From NCBI GenBank assembly GCA_028829895.1, contig CM054182.1, forward strand, positions 59,806,379 through 59,870,378: a DNA stretch of 64,000 nucleotides, in the 5' to 3' direction. Made by a program: the position numbers and the translations under genes. Positions 39,056-56,753 of the stretch are shown piece by piece (positions within the stretch are counted from its first letter, which is position 1; each line of letters starts with the position of its first letter). Below the pieces are notes generated by a model. It saw only the letters and a list, made by a program, of their open reading frames with translations. It did no database searches and had not been told where the DNA came from. The stretch is from Sinotaia quadrata (Eukaryota > Mollusca > Gastropoda > Architaenioglossa > Viviparidae).

Positions 39056-39200
39056 TAGTGGTTCTTAACCTTTCTTGTCACGGACCCCTTTGGTGAAAGG
39101 TATGCCCCCCCCCCCCCCCCCATATTTGACTTTCACGGATCCACTGAAGCCCATTTATTGACTCCTTGGTGGTTGGTGGGCCCAGGTTAAAAATCCTGCT
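39056..39200. mobile_element. hAT-like MITE (copy 1)
   Basis: Short element with imperfect terminal inverted repeats AGTGGTTCTTAACCT and AGGTTAAAAATCCTG, internal text TCACGGACCCCTTTGG and a C homopolymer. These termini are typical of non-autonomous hAT elements in many animals. Flanks (CTCTTAGAG and CTCTAGAA) may be a decayed 8-bp target duplication. No coding capacity. Confidence 0.65.
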
Positions 39201-40153
39201 CTAGAAAATTAGTCGAGGAAAATGAAACGGATGTAAGGGAGAGCACCCTACTTCAAACCACCGACGACGGGTGGAAAGATTCCTTCCCTTTAATTGGCAC
39301 TTGCTAGATTTAAGTCCGTGTGTAAACTGTATACAGTTAAGAGTAGCTTATTTAGTTACGCTATTACTAATTGATAGTATTTTTCACTGTATTCTATTAC
39401 GATGTACACGGTTAATTACAGTTTGACGATTACAGTCAGCTGTATGCAGGTGACTGTCAGTCAGTAGTTGTATGTCACAGTAGAAACACAAGTTATACCT
39501 TTTAACAATTATAATAAAATGTTTCGAAATTGCAGATGGATAGAATCCTAGAATCAATAAAAAATAATAATTTTCAAACAACTATTTGGCTGAATGTTTT
39601 ACAATAGGTAATCATGAACAGAGTGTCTCACTCCAAAAATCAAACTAATAAATTCAGATCAATAATTCAAACATTATTCCATCTATTTTCTAGAACTCAC
39701 TTACCTAATGAATTCTAATATATTTCCATAAAACGGTTTGGTATAGAGATACAAACATACACTGAACTTGACTTTAGTATCGAAATTAAAAACATCAGTA
39801 AATATCAACATCACTCCCAAAGCGAGAAATGCTATCTCTGAGTTACAATACAGAATTTAACATCACCTTTAACATCAAGAAGTTTAGTTATTGTCTTAGG
39901 GACTTAAATAATTCACTTACTTTAATATTAATATTAGTATAACCATTAAGTAATTGTAATAAAGAAAACATGCAGCTGGAAATGTCTTCATCAAAAAGCT
40001 ACAACGTAGTAGTCTACCCGTCAATATCATACATTTTTATATCCATAACTCAAACTCGCACCTTGCATTCACCAGAGAACTCTATATACGTATGCAAGAA
40101 CAAATTTATTCATTTTACTATTTACTTAATGAATGAATAATAAGTATTTGCAG

Positions 40154-40325
40154 ACTTAATGCAATTTATACTGGACAACCGATGTATGAATCCTACCACC
40201 ACCACGGAGGAAAAAGTAACAAGACAGGCTCAACAGAAATCACAGGGGACGACATCCGCAACATCAGAAATGACAACAGCAGAGAAGGAAAAACAAGACT
40301 GATAATTTATAACCACACCAGCTGA
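40154..40325 (+). CDS. Doubtful exon or short ORF of unknown product (copy 1)
   Basis: An AG acceptor-like site (TATTTGCAG, ending 40153) is followed by an open frame to TGA at 40323-40325. It includes a 47-codon stretch from ATG at 40183 rich in His, Asn and charged residues (MYESYHHHGGKSNKTGS near its start). Copy 2 (61620-61791) keeps the frame with two conservative changes near the end. At 2% divergence, this retention is weak evidence. No domain recognised, and no partner exon found. Confidence 0.18.
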
Positions 40326-40394
40326 CCAACACGTGAGTAATCCACAGATTCACCGGAGTAGTTTTTTTACCACTCAGGCAACCGTGTGCCTGCA

Positions 40395-40562
40395 ATGGAG
40401 ACATCGGCGGAATGCTTTCATCATCATCGTACCATGTATGCTGTCTACTCTGCCCACTACATTCTCACCTTAAATCTACCAATAGAGGAGCATTTCGCGT
40501 CAGACCGCGAAATCAGCGGAAGCTGCAAAATCGCTCATCACCCCAAATATGCAAGCAAATAG
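40395..40562 (+). CDS. Doubtful 55-codon ORF in a CpG-richer block (copy 1)
   Basis: ATG to TAG frame starting METSAECFHHHRTMYAVYSA, with no signal peptide or recognised domain. Copy 2 (61871-62038) keeps it with two amino-acid changes (Gly to Val, Cys to Ser) and one silent change. It could be part of an unrecognised first exon, or chance. Confidence 0.18.
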   Translation: METSAECFHHHRTMYAVYSAHYILTLNLPIEEHFASDREISGSCKIAHHPKYASK

Positions 40563-41427
40563 AGAGCGGGCGAGTTTTCAATCTATGGTTGTGTGGCAAG
40601 CTGACTGATTGCCTTAGAAGTCGACAATCTTTATCGTCTTAGAAAAGATCGGAGGTCTTTGTCGTCTTTAAAAAAAACAACCATGTCTGTTGTTAGCTTA
40701 GATTTGATGAGCCGGGAGTTTTCGATCGCTATTCTGTGCTGATTGCATAGACAGCGACAATCTTGCTAGGTCATAGGCGGATAGTGGTCGTTAGCTAAGA
40801 TTTTCCTACATTAGCCTACAACGATTAAGCAGGCACATTTTCGCTTGGAAATCAATTAGGTCAGCAGGCATAAGCAATTGTAGTATATACCATTATAACA
40901 GTTAAGGCTTAAACCTAAAATATATTGAATTAAATACAATGCTTGCATAGCATTTCTCTGCAACCTCTCCTTTATATTTAGATTATTACTTAGTAAAGTG
41001 CTTGTATGCTAAGCAAAGTGTCCAAAACAATTATTCTTCTGGAACTGATAATTCATCTCATGAAATGAAAGAACTGCAACGCTTTTCGCCATGCAAGGAA
41101 GGCAAACATAATAGGAAAATAGATGATTAAATCAATCTGTGTTAAAACTGCATCACGACGCCTGAGTGATTTTCCGAACAATCATTGCAAAGAGTGCAAA
41201 AGTGCAATGTAGTAATAGATCATTGCATGTTTTCATTTGTTGCTAAAGACTGCAGGACGAATATCAGTTCGCCTGTTAAGAGTAAATGAAAGGAATATCT
41301 CGCCATCATACTGACAAACGGTTGGAAAAAACTGACTAATATGAAAATGTCACACACACTCACGAACACACGTACGCGCGCGCGCGACTCCTGCGTCCCA
41401 CTTATGAACAGACTTGACTCGTTCTCA

Positions 41428-41577
41428 CAACCTGTCTACTTCGGTGTAGACAATAGAAATTCACAACCTGTCTACTTCGGTGTAGACAATAGAAATTCAC
41501 AACCTGTCTACTTCGGTGTAGACAATAGAAATTCACAACCTGTCTACTTCGGTGTAGACAATAGAAATTCTGGTATC
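41428..41577 (+). repeat. 36-bp minisatellite, copy 1 (4 units)
   Basis: Unit CACAACCTGTCTACTTCGGT then GTAGACAATAGAAATT, containing the inverted GTCTAC...GTAGAC. It keeps a 12-residue frame (QPVYFGVDNRNS) open, but copy 2 (62898-63010, 3 units) has a two-base insertion that breaks it, arguing against coding. Confidence 0.93.
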
Positions 41578-43024
41578 CACTCGTGACCTCTATTTCTGCC
41601 AGTGACAACGCAATGGAAATGTCAACAGGAGAGCGCGGTACAGTATCTCGTTAGGTTGTGAGAATTGAAAGAATACAAGAAACGCCCAGAAGTACCAGAA
41701 TAACATTTAAGATAATGAAGTATGACTTCAAAAGAATATCCACAGTGTGTGTCTCTCTGTCATGATGTCCATTATCAGTGTGGTGTTTAATTTAACCCAT
41801 ATCTATCAAATAAAGATTTTACGGTAGAAAGACTGTCGGCTAAATAAATATAATCATAAACAAAACTTCCAAAATTGTAAATGTTATTTCAGATCCCCCA
41901 CTCCCGCCAGCAAGTTTAACTATAGGTAAGCCATCTATAATCCGCTTTTTAGACAGACTGGTCAAGCTTCCGACTTGAAAGGGCTTGTGATTAATCGACA
42001 CGATAGTGTACTGCTTTATATCTAACTGCTCGTAAAGTGACGGAAAGTAATGGCCTTGAACTATGACCGATTATTGATTTTCGAAAGTAAAAATTGCGAC
42101 GTGTGGATAGAGAGGTTTGGTCACACACATCGCAGTCAGAAAAATGAAAAAATAACTGAGCATCAAGGGACTTTGCTTACGTGTACTTGAATCTGTGAAT
42201 GACAGTGAAAAAATACACAACCAATTCTCACATTAGAATCAGGAATCAGCAGGAAAGGAATGACATTGAAAATCAGTCGTGTGCTGTGAACACGTTTTTA
42301 CATTACGTCATACACTTGGGTATTAGAGGCCATTCTAAAATCTGGAATGTAAAACCAAATTTCTTTAGCTTGTGATTATAAAAATTGATAACGTTATTAT
42401 GTTCACTCGATTATATGCACATTTGATCTTTTCATTTTCATTTGCTTCAGGAATGCAATAGCCATGTTTTTGTATGATGTATCATCATTGTTTCTGTCTT
42501 AAGTCTGAATCTCAAATCCTTAAGCAAGCTGCTTTCCAGTTTATATCGGAAAGTATGTATATATAACTGTAAATGTATTAATATGCAGAAGTTTGAGAAT
42601 GTGTGGTTCTGTTGAGGTATAAAATTGTCTCTATGTATTTAGAAGCTAATCTGACAACTGAATATCGATTTGAAAGAGAAAATTTGCATATATTAGAGAA
42701 CCAATGAATAAAAATTATCGGACACCTGTTTGAGAATATTGCTAAATACATTCTGAATTTATCTTTCAAGCAATATTTTAAAAATTATCTTTGGTTTAAT
42801 TTTCAAAGGCATATAATAATCGAAAATGAATAATTCTTTTTCTTGCCAATTGAATAATAACTTAATAAATTATTCAGCCCTCATGAAAAGATAATATTTT
42901 TACAATGACTTTATTTTAATCCAAAGGAATCACCAGTTGTAGTTCTAAACTAATGACTAGAAAGAAAATAATTAACCACTTTCCAGTGAAAAACTGCTCG
43001 CACTGTCCTATGTACTGACACAGA

Positions 43025-43490
43025 ACTGCCTGCGTTGTCCTTCTTATGACACAGTACTGCTTGCCTTGTCCTTCTTATGACACACTACTGCTTGCCTTGT
43101 CCTTCTTATGACACAGTACTGCTTGCCTTGTCCTTCTTATGACACAGTACTGCTTGCCTTGACATTCTTATGACACAGTACTGCTTGCCTTGTCCTTCTT
43201 ATGACACAGTATTGCTTGCCTTGTCCTTCTTATGACACAGTACTGCTTGCCTTGTCCTTCTTATGACACACTACTGCTTGCCTTGTCCTTCTTATGACAC
43301 AGTACTGCTTGCCTTGTCCTTCTTATGACACAGCACTGCTTGCCTTGTCCTTCTTATGACACAGTATTGCTTGCCTTGTCCTTCTTATGACACAGTATTG
43401 CTTGCCTTGTCCTTCTTATGACACAGTACTGCTTGCCTTGTCCTTCTTATGACACAGTACTGCCTGCGTTGTCCTTCTTAGGACACAGTA
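43025..43490 (+). repeat. 31-bp minisatellite, copy 2 (about 15 units)
   Basis: Expanded counterpart of 17888-18070 with a few variant units (CACACTACTG, GACATTCTTATG). Confidence 0.9.
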
Positions 43491-44469
43491 CTACTTGCAA
43501 TTTTATTTTCAATGACACAATCCTGCTTGTTGTGTCCATTTTTGTGACACATTACTACTGTATGTCATATATTTTCTAGTGAAATAGTACTGCCTGTAAT
43601 GTCATTTCTATTGACACAGTACTGCCCCTAATGACCTTTCTAGTGACACATCACTCGTTATATCGTCCATTGTTGTGACTGATTACTCTCTGTTCTGTAC
43701 TTTCTAATGACACATTGATTACGATTGTACCTCACATTTATCTGACACGTTTCCCCCCCCCCCCCTTGTATATCAGGTATCTGTAGGCCCAAGTCTATTA
43801 GACATATCATGCAGATGTAAATATATTTTATCTCTGTGGTCTTGTAATATTAGCTTGCCAGAGTACAGCAAACAGTACCTGCATGTACACTGAGTTTTCC
43901 CATCGTACAAAGCGGTTCAGTACATTCGGCCAGCCAGGCTTCTACACTTATTTAAGGACTACGTAATGTTATCTTAAATTCTTTTACTTAGCTCTGTTGG
44001 TTATTGTGAATGATATTTTATCCTTATGTTTTTGTTTGCTTCCGTAAGTAACTATTTTATTTTTTATAAAATACATGTTTTAGCAGTAGATTCGCCGTTA
44101 TTATTATCATCCATACAGACTAGTTCTCGAAACCAACCGGATGTAATAGGCAGTATAGTAAATTTGAAATTTGGTTTTAATGACAGAAAAATTAAAATAA
44201 GATGCATCCACCTCCAGCCCAACCCAGTTTGAAATCCCAGACAATTTTTTGGCTGATTATTTTGCTTTAAAAGAAATCCTTAGTGCATATGCACAAACAG
44301 TATAAGACAGAATCACCAAAAGAAAAGTGTAAAACATAAAAACAGTAGGTGAAGAAAGATGATAAAATTGTATTTTTAAACAGCTCTAGGCAAATGGTCA
44401 GTTACACGTTATGTAGTGTGTAAATTTGGACCTGACACAATAACCATTCAGCAACGAGAGACATTTCGT

Positions 44470-44665
44470 AATTCCACTTCCTTACCACAATTCCACTTCC
44501 TTACCACAATTCCACTTCCTTACCACAATTCCACTTCCTTACCACAATTCCACTTCTTACCACAATTCCACTTCCTTACCACAATTCCACTTCCTTACCA
44601 CAATTCCACTTCCTTACCACAATTCCACTTCCTTACCACAATTCCACTTCCTTACCACAATTACA
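44470..44665 (+). repeat. 19-bp minisatellite, copy 2 (about 10 units)
   Basis: Same unit as 19117-19335; one unit lost a C, shifting the artefactual frame. Confidence 0.95.
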
Positions 44666-45394
44666 CTTGCAACTCTTAAACACATTCCAAGTAGGGATTT
44701 CCATCCGTTAGCTTCTAGAGAAGTCTCAGAGGAGAATTATGTTTTGGAAAGGTTCTTTTCCTAACATTAAATTATAAGTTCCACTCTAAATGGTTCTCAT
44801 TCATCAACGATAGTACTCAGTTTTGCATCATTGATCAACTTGAAAGTTCTTCCAACAGTATTAATTGTCAGTTAAGCTTACGTGTCCTTAAGTCAAGCCT
44901 TTGTTCATTCTAACATTCCCAACAAACAATTAATTCTAGCTTAAGGTCAGTGTTCCATATCAGTCATAACAAACTAATTTTAGACAGCCGTCGTCACCTG
45001 GCTAACCCATTTCCTGAGTGCATTATGGCATATTGCTTTATGACGTATTCTGTCCATTGGGACCCGTTATTCTACGTCCAAACAACACGCATGCTTGTTC
45101 AGTGATTAGATACAAAATTGACACATTTTAAATTCTGTATAAGCAGTTAGCATATAATGTATAATGATTAATATTTACAGATTAAAACTTTCTGCTAATC
45201 TATCTAACTATTCATCCAGCTGTAGGATTGCTGACGTCTAATGTCTTTCTTACTCACTATCCAATTTTGTTAATTTTTTTAAACAGTCATTTCAAATATA
45301 CTTGTCCACTGTTTTGAATATGGCATTCTTTTTCTCTAAAAGCCAAACCAATCCAAGACATTTATCCTAATGTACAAATTATATTTATGTAATA

Positions 45395-45730
45395 AACTGT
45401 TTTTATTGCTGCTAAGTCTGAGGTACTATAAGGTAGCTAAAACATTTACTTACTACAGTATTCTTTTGAATTTCATTTGTAAATTGCGAAAACTGTTTTT
45501 ATTGCTCCTAAGTCTGAGGTACTATGAGGTAGCTAAAACATTTACTTACTACAGTATTCTTTTGAATTTCATTTGTAAATTGCGAAAACTGTTTTTATTG
45601 CTGCTAAGTCTGAGGTACTATGAGGTAGCTAAAACATTTACTTACTACAGTATTCTTTTGAATTTAATTTGTAAATTGCGAAAACTGTTTTTATTGCTGC
45701 TAAGTCTGAGGTACTATGAGGTAGTCGAAA
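45395..45730 (+). repeat. 95-bp tandem repeat, copy 2 (about 4 units)
   Basis: Same units as 20091-20425. The downstream roughly 70-bp repeat has about two units here against three in copy 1. Confidence 0.9.
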
Positions 45731-47809
45731 CACTTCCTTTACTTTGTTGTCTTGGTACAGGTCTGTTCTTGTACGGATTAACTCTTGGTTTGTAGAATTA
45801 TTTGTGCCAGTTATTTGTTTTATTGTTACAAGCCTGTTCTTGTATTTATTAACTCTTGGTTTGTAGAATTATTTGTGCCAGTTATTTCCAATCTTGATAT
45901 TTAGTTTCTAGGTGTTATTGAGAGGAAATTTTGCAAAAGAAGTAGTTTTTTCCATGCATCATATTTTGTTAAAGATTTATCGGTTTTATGTATTTTTTCG
46001 TTGGTGTTTGTAGTGACTGGAAAATATCTTATGTAGATATATTTATGTTCCTAACTGTCATTCTATTAATAGTTTGATTGTTAATATTATATTTGCATAA
46101 CGGTCATTTTGCACCTTTCCGTTGGTTTGAAATAATACCCAATGATTTCTTCTAGTTTGACCATATCTAACGGTTTAGGACACCATTCTGCTAATTACAT
46201 GTTTCTTTCGGCACTCCAAAATGTAATTTGTAATATTGAGGTCGTAGAGAATTCTATTGTCTAATCACTTGAATTTCGAGTGGCAAGAAGTCTGGTCATC
46301 AAAGGTGGACATTAGCTTATTGGGAATAAACGGGTTTTTCTTGTTTTACCTGAATCTCTTGGTTTTCTGATTATAAGATTATAAACCACTAAGACCGTGG
46401 TAGATGCGAGAAGTATCTACTGTGGTGTATAAGTGTAAGGAGTACACTGCACTCCATTGATGTATGGTGGGCAAGGTTTGCTGACTACATCGAGCAATTT
46501 CTGGTACAAGGAAATTACTGGAAATTGCTACAATTGTTGTTCTGCATGAGGGATATAATATGGCGTTAACACCAGATGGCCTCCAGAGAACAGTATCCTA
46601 CAAAGTGAGAAGGGAAAACGTTGAATTGACAGTAATAACGTGAACAATAAACTTGTGACTTTGTTCGAAATGCGAAGAATAGGACTATTGTGGGTTCCCT
46701 TAGACAAGGTTACGTAGACTATTACCGATTATCTCTAATAACGTTTGATCTTAGCCCACTGGCTGGTCTTGTTCTTGTAAATCTTATCCATTGGATAATA
46801 ACAACTACTCATCCAATTGGAACTGTTTTGGATTGCATTTGCAATTTCTAGCATATTCTGAACTCGAATTGTCCACTCCAACTGACACAAAAATACCATC
46901 ATGAGTGCCCAAGGGTCGGGTCACTTCGATAATTTAACAATATTTTAAATTACAATTAAGACTAGAAATAGGGATAGGCAAATGTACTCTCCACACAGAT
47001 AAAGACAGAAATACGTAGGCCATTTGATTCAAACACACAGATAAAGATACAAATAGGTAGGCCAATTGATTCAAACACACAGATTAAGACAAAAGTAGGC
47101 CAATTGTTTCAGATAAGATAAAGGGAAACATAGGCTGATTTCAATTCCGACAGATGACGTACACAGATAAACAGTAGTTTGAATACGAATAAAGTTTATA
47201 AATAAATACATATATAAAGCAAATAGGTAAGTAGACAAGCAAACAATTGTACACATACACAGATAAATAAAAAGATGTAAAGTTGGCAGTCAAATAGATA
47301 GCTACTTAGAAAGACAACAAGGCAGACAGTAAAAGGGACACGAAGATAGACACATAGACGGACGTATTCATACGCAACTTTGCAAGCAACGTAAACTTTA
47401 GCCTTTAAAAAAGCATCTGCTCATATCAAAGTGAATTAGAACATGTTGGAATTTAATAGGTTTAGAAAAATTTTATTGCTCTTCAAATCTGCATTTAATA
47501 AAATATCAATGCCCCTATACAACTCTCAAAGTGTACAAATTTCTGTTTCTCTTGACGTTTATCTATCTCGAGTAGATACAATAACATCAATGTAATTTGT
47601 CGTAACGTAGTTTCACATTCTGAATTTTATATATGTTTGATGTTCTTGCTTGTTTCAGCATTTAAAAAAAAAGATTTTGAAGATTTACACAAAACGCTAA
47701 CTGCATTAACAAAATCATCGGGTGACGCAAGCGTAGAAGAGAACAGGCAATCAACAAATGGAAAGAACTCAGGAAATGACTAGCTGATAATGCAAAAAAA
47801 AGTTACTGA

Positions 47810-53269
<5,460 letters not shown>

Positions 53270-53493
53270 GTTCGTTTAGCTAGAGAGGGAGATAATAAAA
53301 GTGAACGGTGAACAATATATACATAATTAGTCACTAGATGCACGTAATGAAACGAACAAATAAACAAACAATATATACATAATTAGTCCTTGTTGCAATT
53401 ATTGAAGCCACTGACACCAGTCGTACAAGCCCCTATCACAATCATTCAGGCCCCTGTCAAACTTATTTAGACTCAAGTCAGGAAGGCACAAGG

Positions 53494-54118
53494 TTATGAC
53501 ATTACTGGAGAGGAAAGGTACCAGCCTATGATGTTATGACATTACTGGAGAGGAAAGGTACCAGCCTATGATGTTATGACATTACTGGAGAGGAAAGGTA
53601 ACAGACTATGATGTTACGACATTACTGGAGAGGAAAGGTACCAGACTATGATGTTATGACATTACTGGAGAGGAAAGGTACCAGACTATGATGTTACGAC
53701 ATTACTGGAGAGGAAAGGTACCAGCCTATGATGTTATGACATTACTGGAGAGGAAAGGTACCAGACTATGATGTTACGACATTACTGGAAAGGAAAGGTA
53801 CCAGACTAAGATGTTATGACATTACTGGAGAGGAAAGGTACCAGACTATGATGTTATGACATTACTGGAGAGGAAACGTACCAGAATATGATGTTATGAC
53901 ATTACTGGAGAGGAAAGGTACCAGACTATGATGTTATGACATTACTAGAGAGGAAAGGTACCAGACTATGATGTTATGACATTACTGGAGAGGAAAAGTA
54001 CCACACTATGATGTTATGACATTACTGGAGAGGAAAGGTACCACACTATGATGTTATGACATTACTGGAGATGAAAGGTACCAGACTATGATGTTATGAC
54101 ATTACTGGAGAGGAAAAG
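53494..54118 (+). repeat. 40-bp minisatellite, about 15 units, copy 2 only
   Basis: Unit TTATGACATTACTGGAGAGG then AAAGGTACCAGACTATGATG. The array starts exactly where homology to copy 1 ends (copy 1 has GTTATAACATTTGAGC at that point). Diverged relatives continue at 54120-54300 and 55440-55690 (motif GATGTAGGAGAGAAAATAGT). Confidence 0.95.
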
Positions 54119-54299
54119 CTCACGGTTGTGACGTTGTGAAGGTGAAGGAGAGAACAGGCACAAGGTTATAATAGGAAGATGATAAAGGAGTGGAAAGCTA
54201 AGTTTATGACGGTTTGCTGATGTGGGAGAGCAAAAAGCACAAGACTAAAAAGTTAAAAAGTTATGATGTTAAAGAAAGGAAAGACAAAGGTCATGACGC

Positions 54300-54884
54300 T
54301 ATGCTAATATATAAAAGAAAATATACAATATATATAAACAAATATACAAAAGAAAGACCCCCACCCCAATTCATCCCCAATTAACTAACATAACCCACAA
54401 TAAAGCAATTTATAGACTAAGGTACAACTCCACAAAATTCACACACAAATCAAACCATGAACCAAAAGCATGCACTCGTTGTAAACAGACAACACAATTA
54501 AACACTTTCTGTTACAATGTAACAATTATAAGGAAGAAAGAAAAATCATCAGTGAAACAACAAACATACTACACCTGCCATTAACAATGAAATCACTACT
54601 GTACCCAACAAAACAACATCAAAATCACATACACCAAGCACTAATCACGTATTTCATCCAAACAAAACACACTTCACCTTTTAGAATTAATAAATAAATC
54701 AGAAAAAGAAAAGTTGCAACTCATTAGAAAATACGAATAGAGTCTCAAACTCATTGGGAAATTGACTCTAGTACTTTAATAATTAAAAAATAATAAATAA
54801 AAACACAACTAATTTTAGACAATACAAACCACACAATAGACAAAGACTTCGCAATTACAACCACAACCAAACCACACACACACG

Positions 54885-54965
<81 letters not shown>

Positions 54966-55440
54966 TCCATGAAAGGATTTTTTAAAAAAAGCACGAAAAT
55001 ACAATACTCATAATACAAAACACTTATAAACAAAATTCAAGAAACCACAAACGCTCACTTCCATCAACCAACAAACTTACCCCATCTACTACTACTCTGC
55101 CAACAAAACCCAAACCCAAACCCAAACCCAAAGGTAAAAGCAAACCACTACTACGACTACTTCAAACATTCCAACTCATCGGGAAATAGGCTGTAGCCTT
55201 TCATAAAGTTAAAAAAGGGATTGACCAACAACAGTCGCAACAAAAGAAAGAACAGAAGCAAAAAAAAAAATAACTAACTAAAGTACAAGAACAAGCCTCC
55301 ACCTACCCTCCCTGAATACATGAAAAGGGAGGAAGGCTCCACGGGAATCATTCAAAAACTGAGAACATCAAGAAGATGAAAGGTTTTCACGCAACTCCTG
55401 TGGAGCAAAGAAGTTATCGAAACAACAACAGCAAAGCTAT
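54300..55440. other. G-poor, A/C-rich segment, possibly a decayed LINE 3' region
   Basis: The plus strand is strikingly poor in G. A broken frame near 54410-54560 contains KACTRCKQTTQLNTFC, faintly like the C-terminal Cys/His region of LINE ORF2 proteins, but with several stops nearby. A (CA)n tract at 54876-54964 and four CCCAAA units near 55100-55130 lie inside. Classification is a guess. Confidence 0.25.
54876..54964. repeat. (CA)n microsatellite
   Basis: About 44 CA units; overlapping CVCV frames on the minus strand are artefacts. Confidence 0.97.
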
Positions 55441-55689
55441 GGCGTCATGCTGATATAGGAGAGAAAATAGTCAAACGTAAAATGCCATGTTGATGTAGGA
55501 GAGAAAATAGTCACAGCTATAATGCCATGTTGATGTAGGAGATAAAATAGTCACAGCTATAATGCCATGTTGATGTAGGAGAGAAATACACAAAACTATG
55601 ACATTATGATGATGTAGAGCAAAGGCAAAGGTTATGTCGTCATGCTGATGTAGGAGAGGAAAGAGACAAGTTATAATGAGAAGAAGATA

Positions 55690-56753
55690 TGACGATGATG
55701 AAAGGCAAAATGGATGTTTTATATAATCATCACTAGTTAATAAATTGTTCTAACTGAAAAAAAAAGTGAAATCAACGTTAGCAAATACCTTGATCTGTTC
55801 TAGCTGGAAAGGTTGTGTTGCGTAATTAACAACGGTCACTCCTAACATAATGTAATCTATGAAATGTTTCATTAATTATCATTAATGAATGACAATAATT
55901 ACGTCGAATGCACTTTCCATAAGAAAGCATTCGTATTCAGTCATTTAAAATAATTAGTTATAATTGGCACCACGGGAGTCAGTTCATCTAAATAGTAAAT
56001 ACGCAGGCACAAGGGAAATAAAATGTTCTGCCAGTCAACCTAAAATAGATGGCTAGTGGTAGTAATCAAACTGTTTGGTAACTATACTCTCACAATAAAT
56101 GTAACAATATCCCATCCAAGGCTAGCAAATATCAAGAGTACATTTTAAAAATTTTACTTCTTTATTTACCCTAGCGAGTTGCTGGCTTTTCTCACCAGTG
56201 AGCAGGAAGTGAGCCTGACACGTGGCCAAAACCCCAGCTCGGGAGGGATAACTGATTGGATGGAAGAAAGGCCAGCACAAAACAAAATGCTAAATAACGG
56301 ATCTGATGTGTCCTGCTATAATTTGGTAAATATGATTGACAGATCTCTCCTTCCTCCCTCTCATACCACAAGGCCACAGCGTACTAAAATTAATCTTCCT
56401 TCTCGTTCTGTAGACTGTAGGAGGTATTATGGGGAGGTTCTCAGAAAATAAGTGCCATAATCAGGCATGGTTCTGAGAAACTTATTCCCTAGTGGCTTGC
56501 TCTGTAAATCATGACAAACAGGTCGCAATGAAGCCTTACGGGGCGCGTGATTTCAGCGCAATCCCATCCACAGGACAATCCAAGCCCTTGATTGATATTT
56601 TACCCTCTCCATCTTTACTCCTACCAAAACCAGTGCTGGCAGTTTGCCACCAACTCACAACTCACCCGGGTATGAATTGTGAGCTAGTGTTGTATTATAA
56701 ACCAATGCCTTTTTCCCTGAATGGGACCTAACTGTCATAGCCTCTTTCCTTTA
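55690..56753. other. Unique segment of copy 2, possibly mobile-element derived
   Basis: The segment has no counterpart in copy 1. At 56160-56740 it is less AT-rich with two open frames (90 codons at 56179-56451, 79 codons at 56492-56731) that I cannot assign. A short inverted pair (GGTTCTCAGAAAATAAGTG and ATGGTTCTGAGAAACTTATT) lies at about 56435-56485. Confidence 0.3.

Larger units (their letters stand above)
35470..42299. other. Right block of copy 1, no recognised gene
   Basis: Contains 37-bp, 44-bp and 36-bp minisatellites, a fragment of the 1.6-kb interspersed repeat (37800-37960 and 38560-38710), a hAT-like MITE and two short conserved open frames (40154-40562). Base composition rises in G+C and CpG at 40390-40850, which could mark a first exon or promoter. 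Confidence 0.5.

Noticed and set aside
41341..41586. 81-codon frame with QPVYFGVDNRNS repeats
   Set aside because: The frame is broken in copy 2 by a two-base insertion inside the second unit, and the unit is a 36-bp minisatellite that also reads open on the other strand.
42301..42970. Second orphan promoter of the gene family at the start of copy 2
   Set aside because: Copy 2 begins downstream of the TATA-like element, so only the distal upstream flank is present.
53494..54118. Regular 40-bp repeats considered as a CRISPR array
   Set aside because: Units abut with no unique spacers, the context is a eukaryotic genome, and neighbouring arrays are ordinary minisatellites.
55096..55131. CCCAAA units as a telomere-like repeat
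   Set aside because: Only about four units within A/C-rich sequence; animal telomeres use TTAGGG-type repeats.
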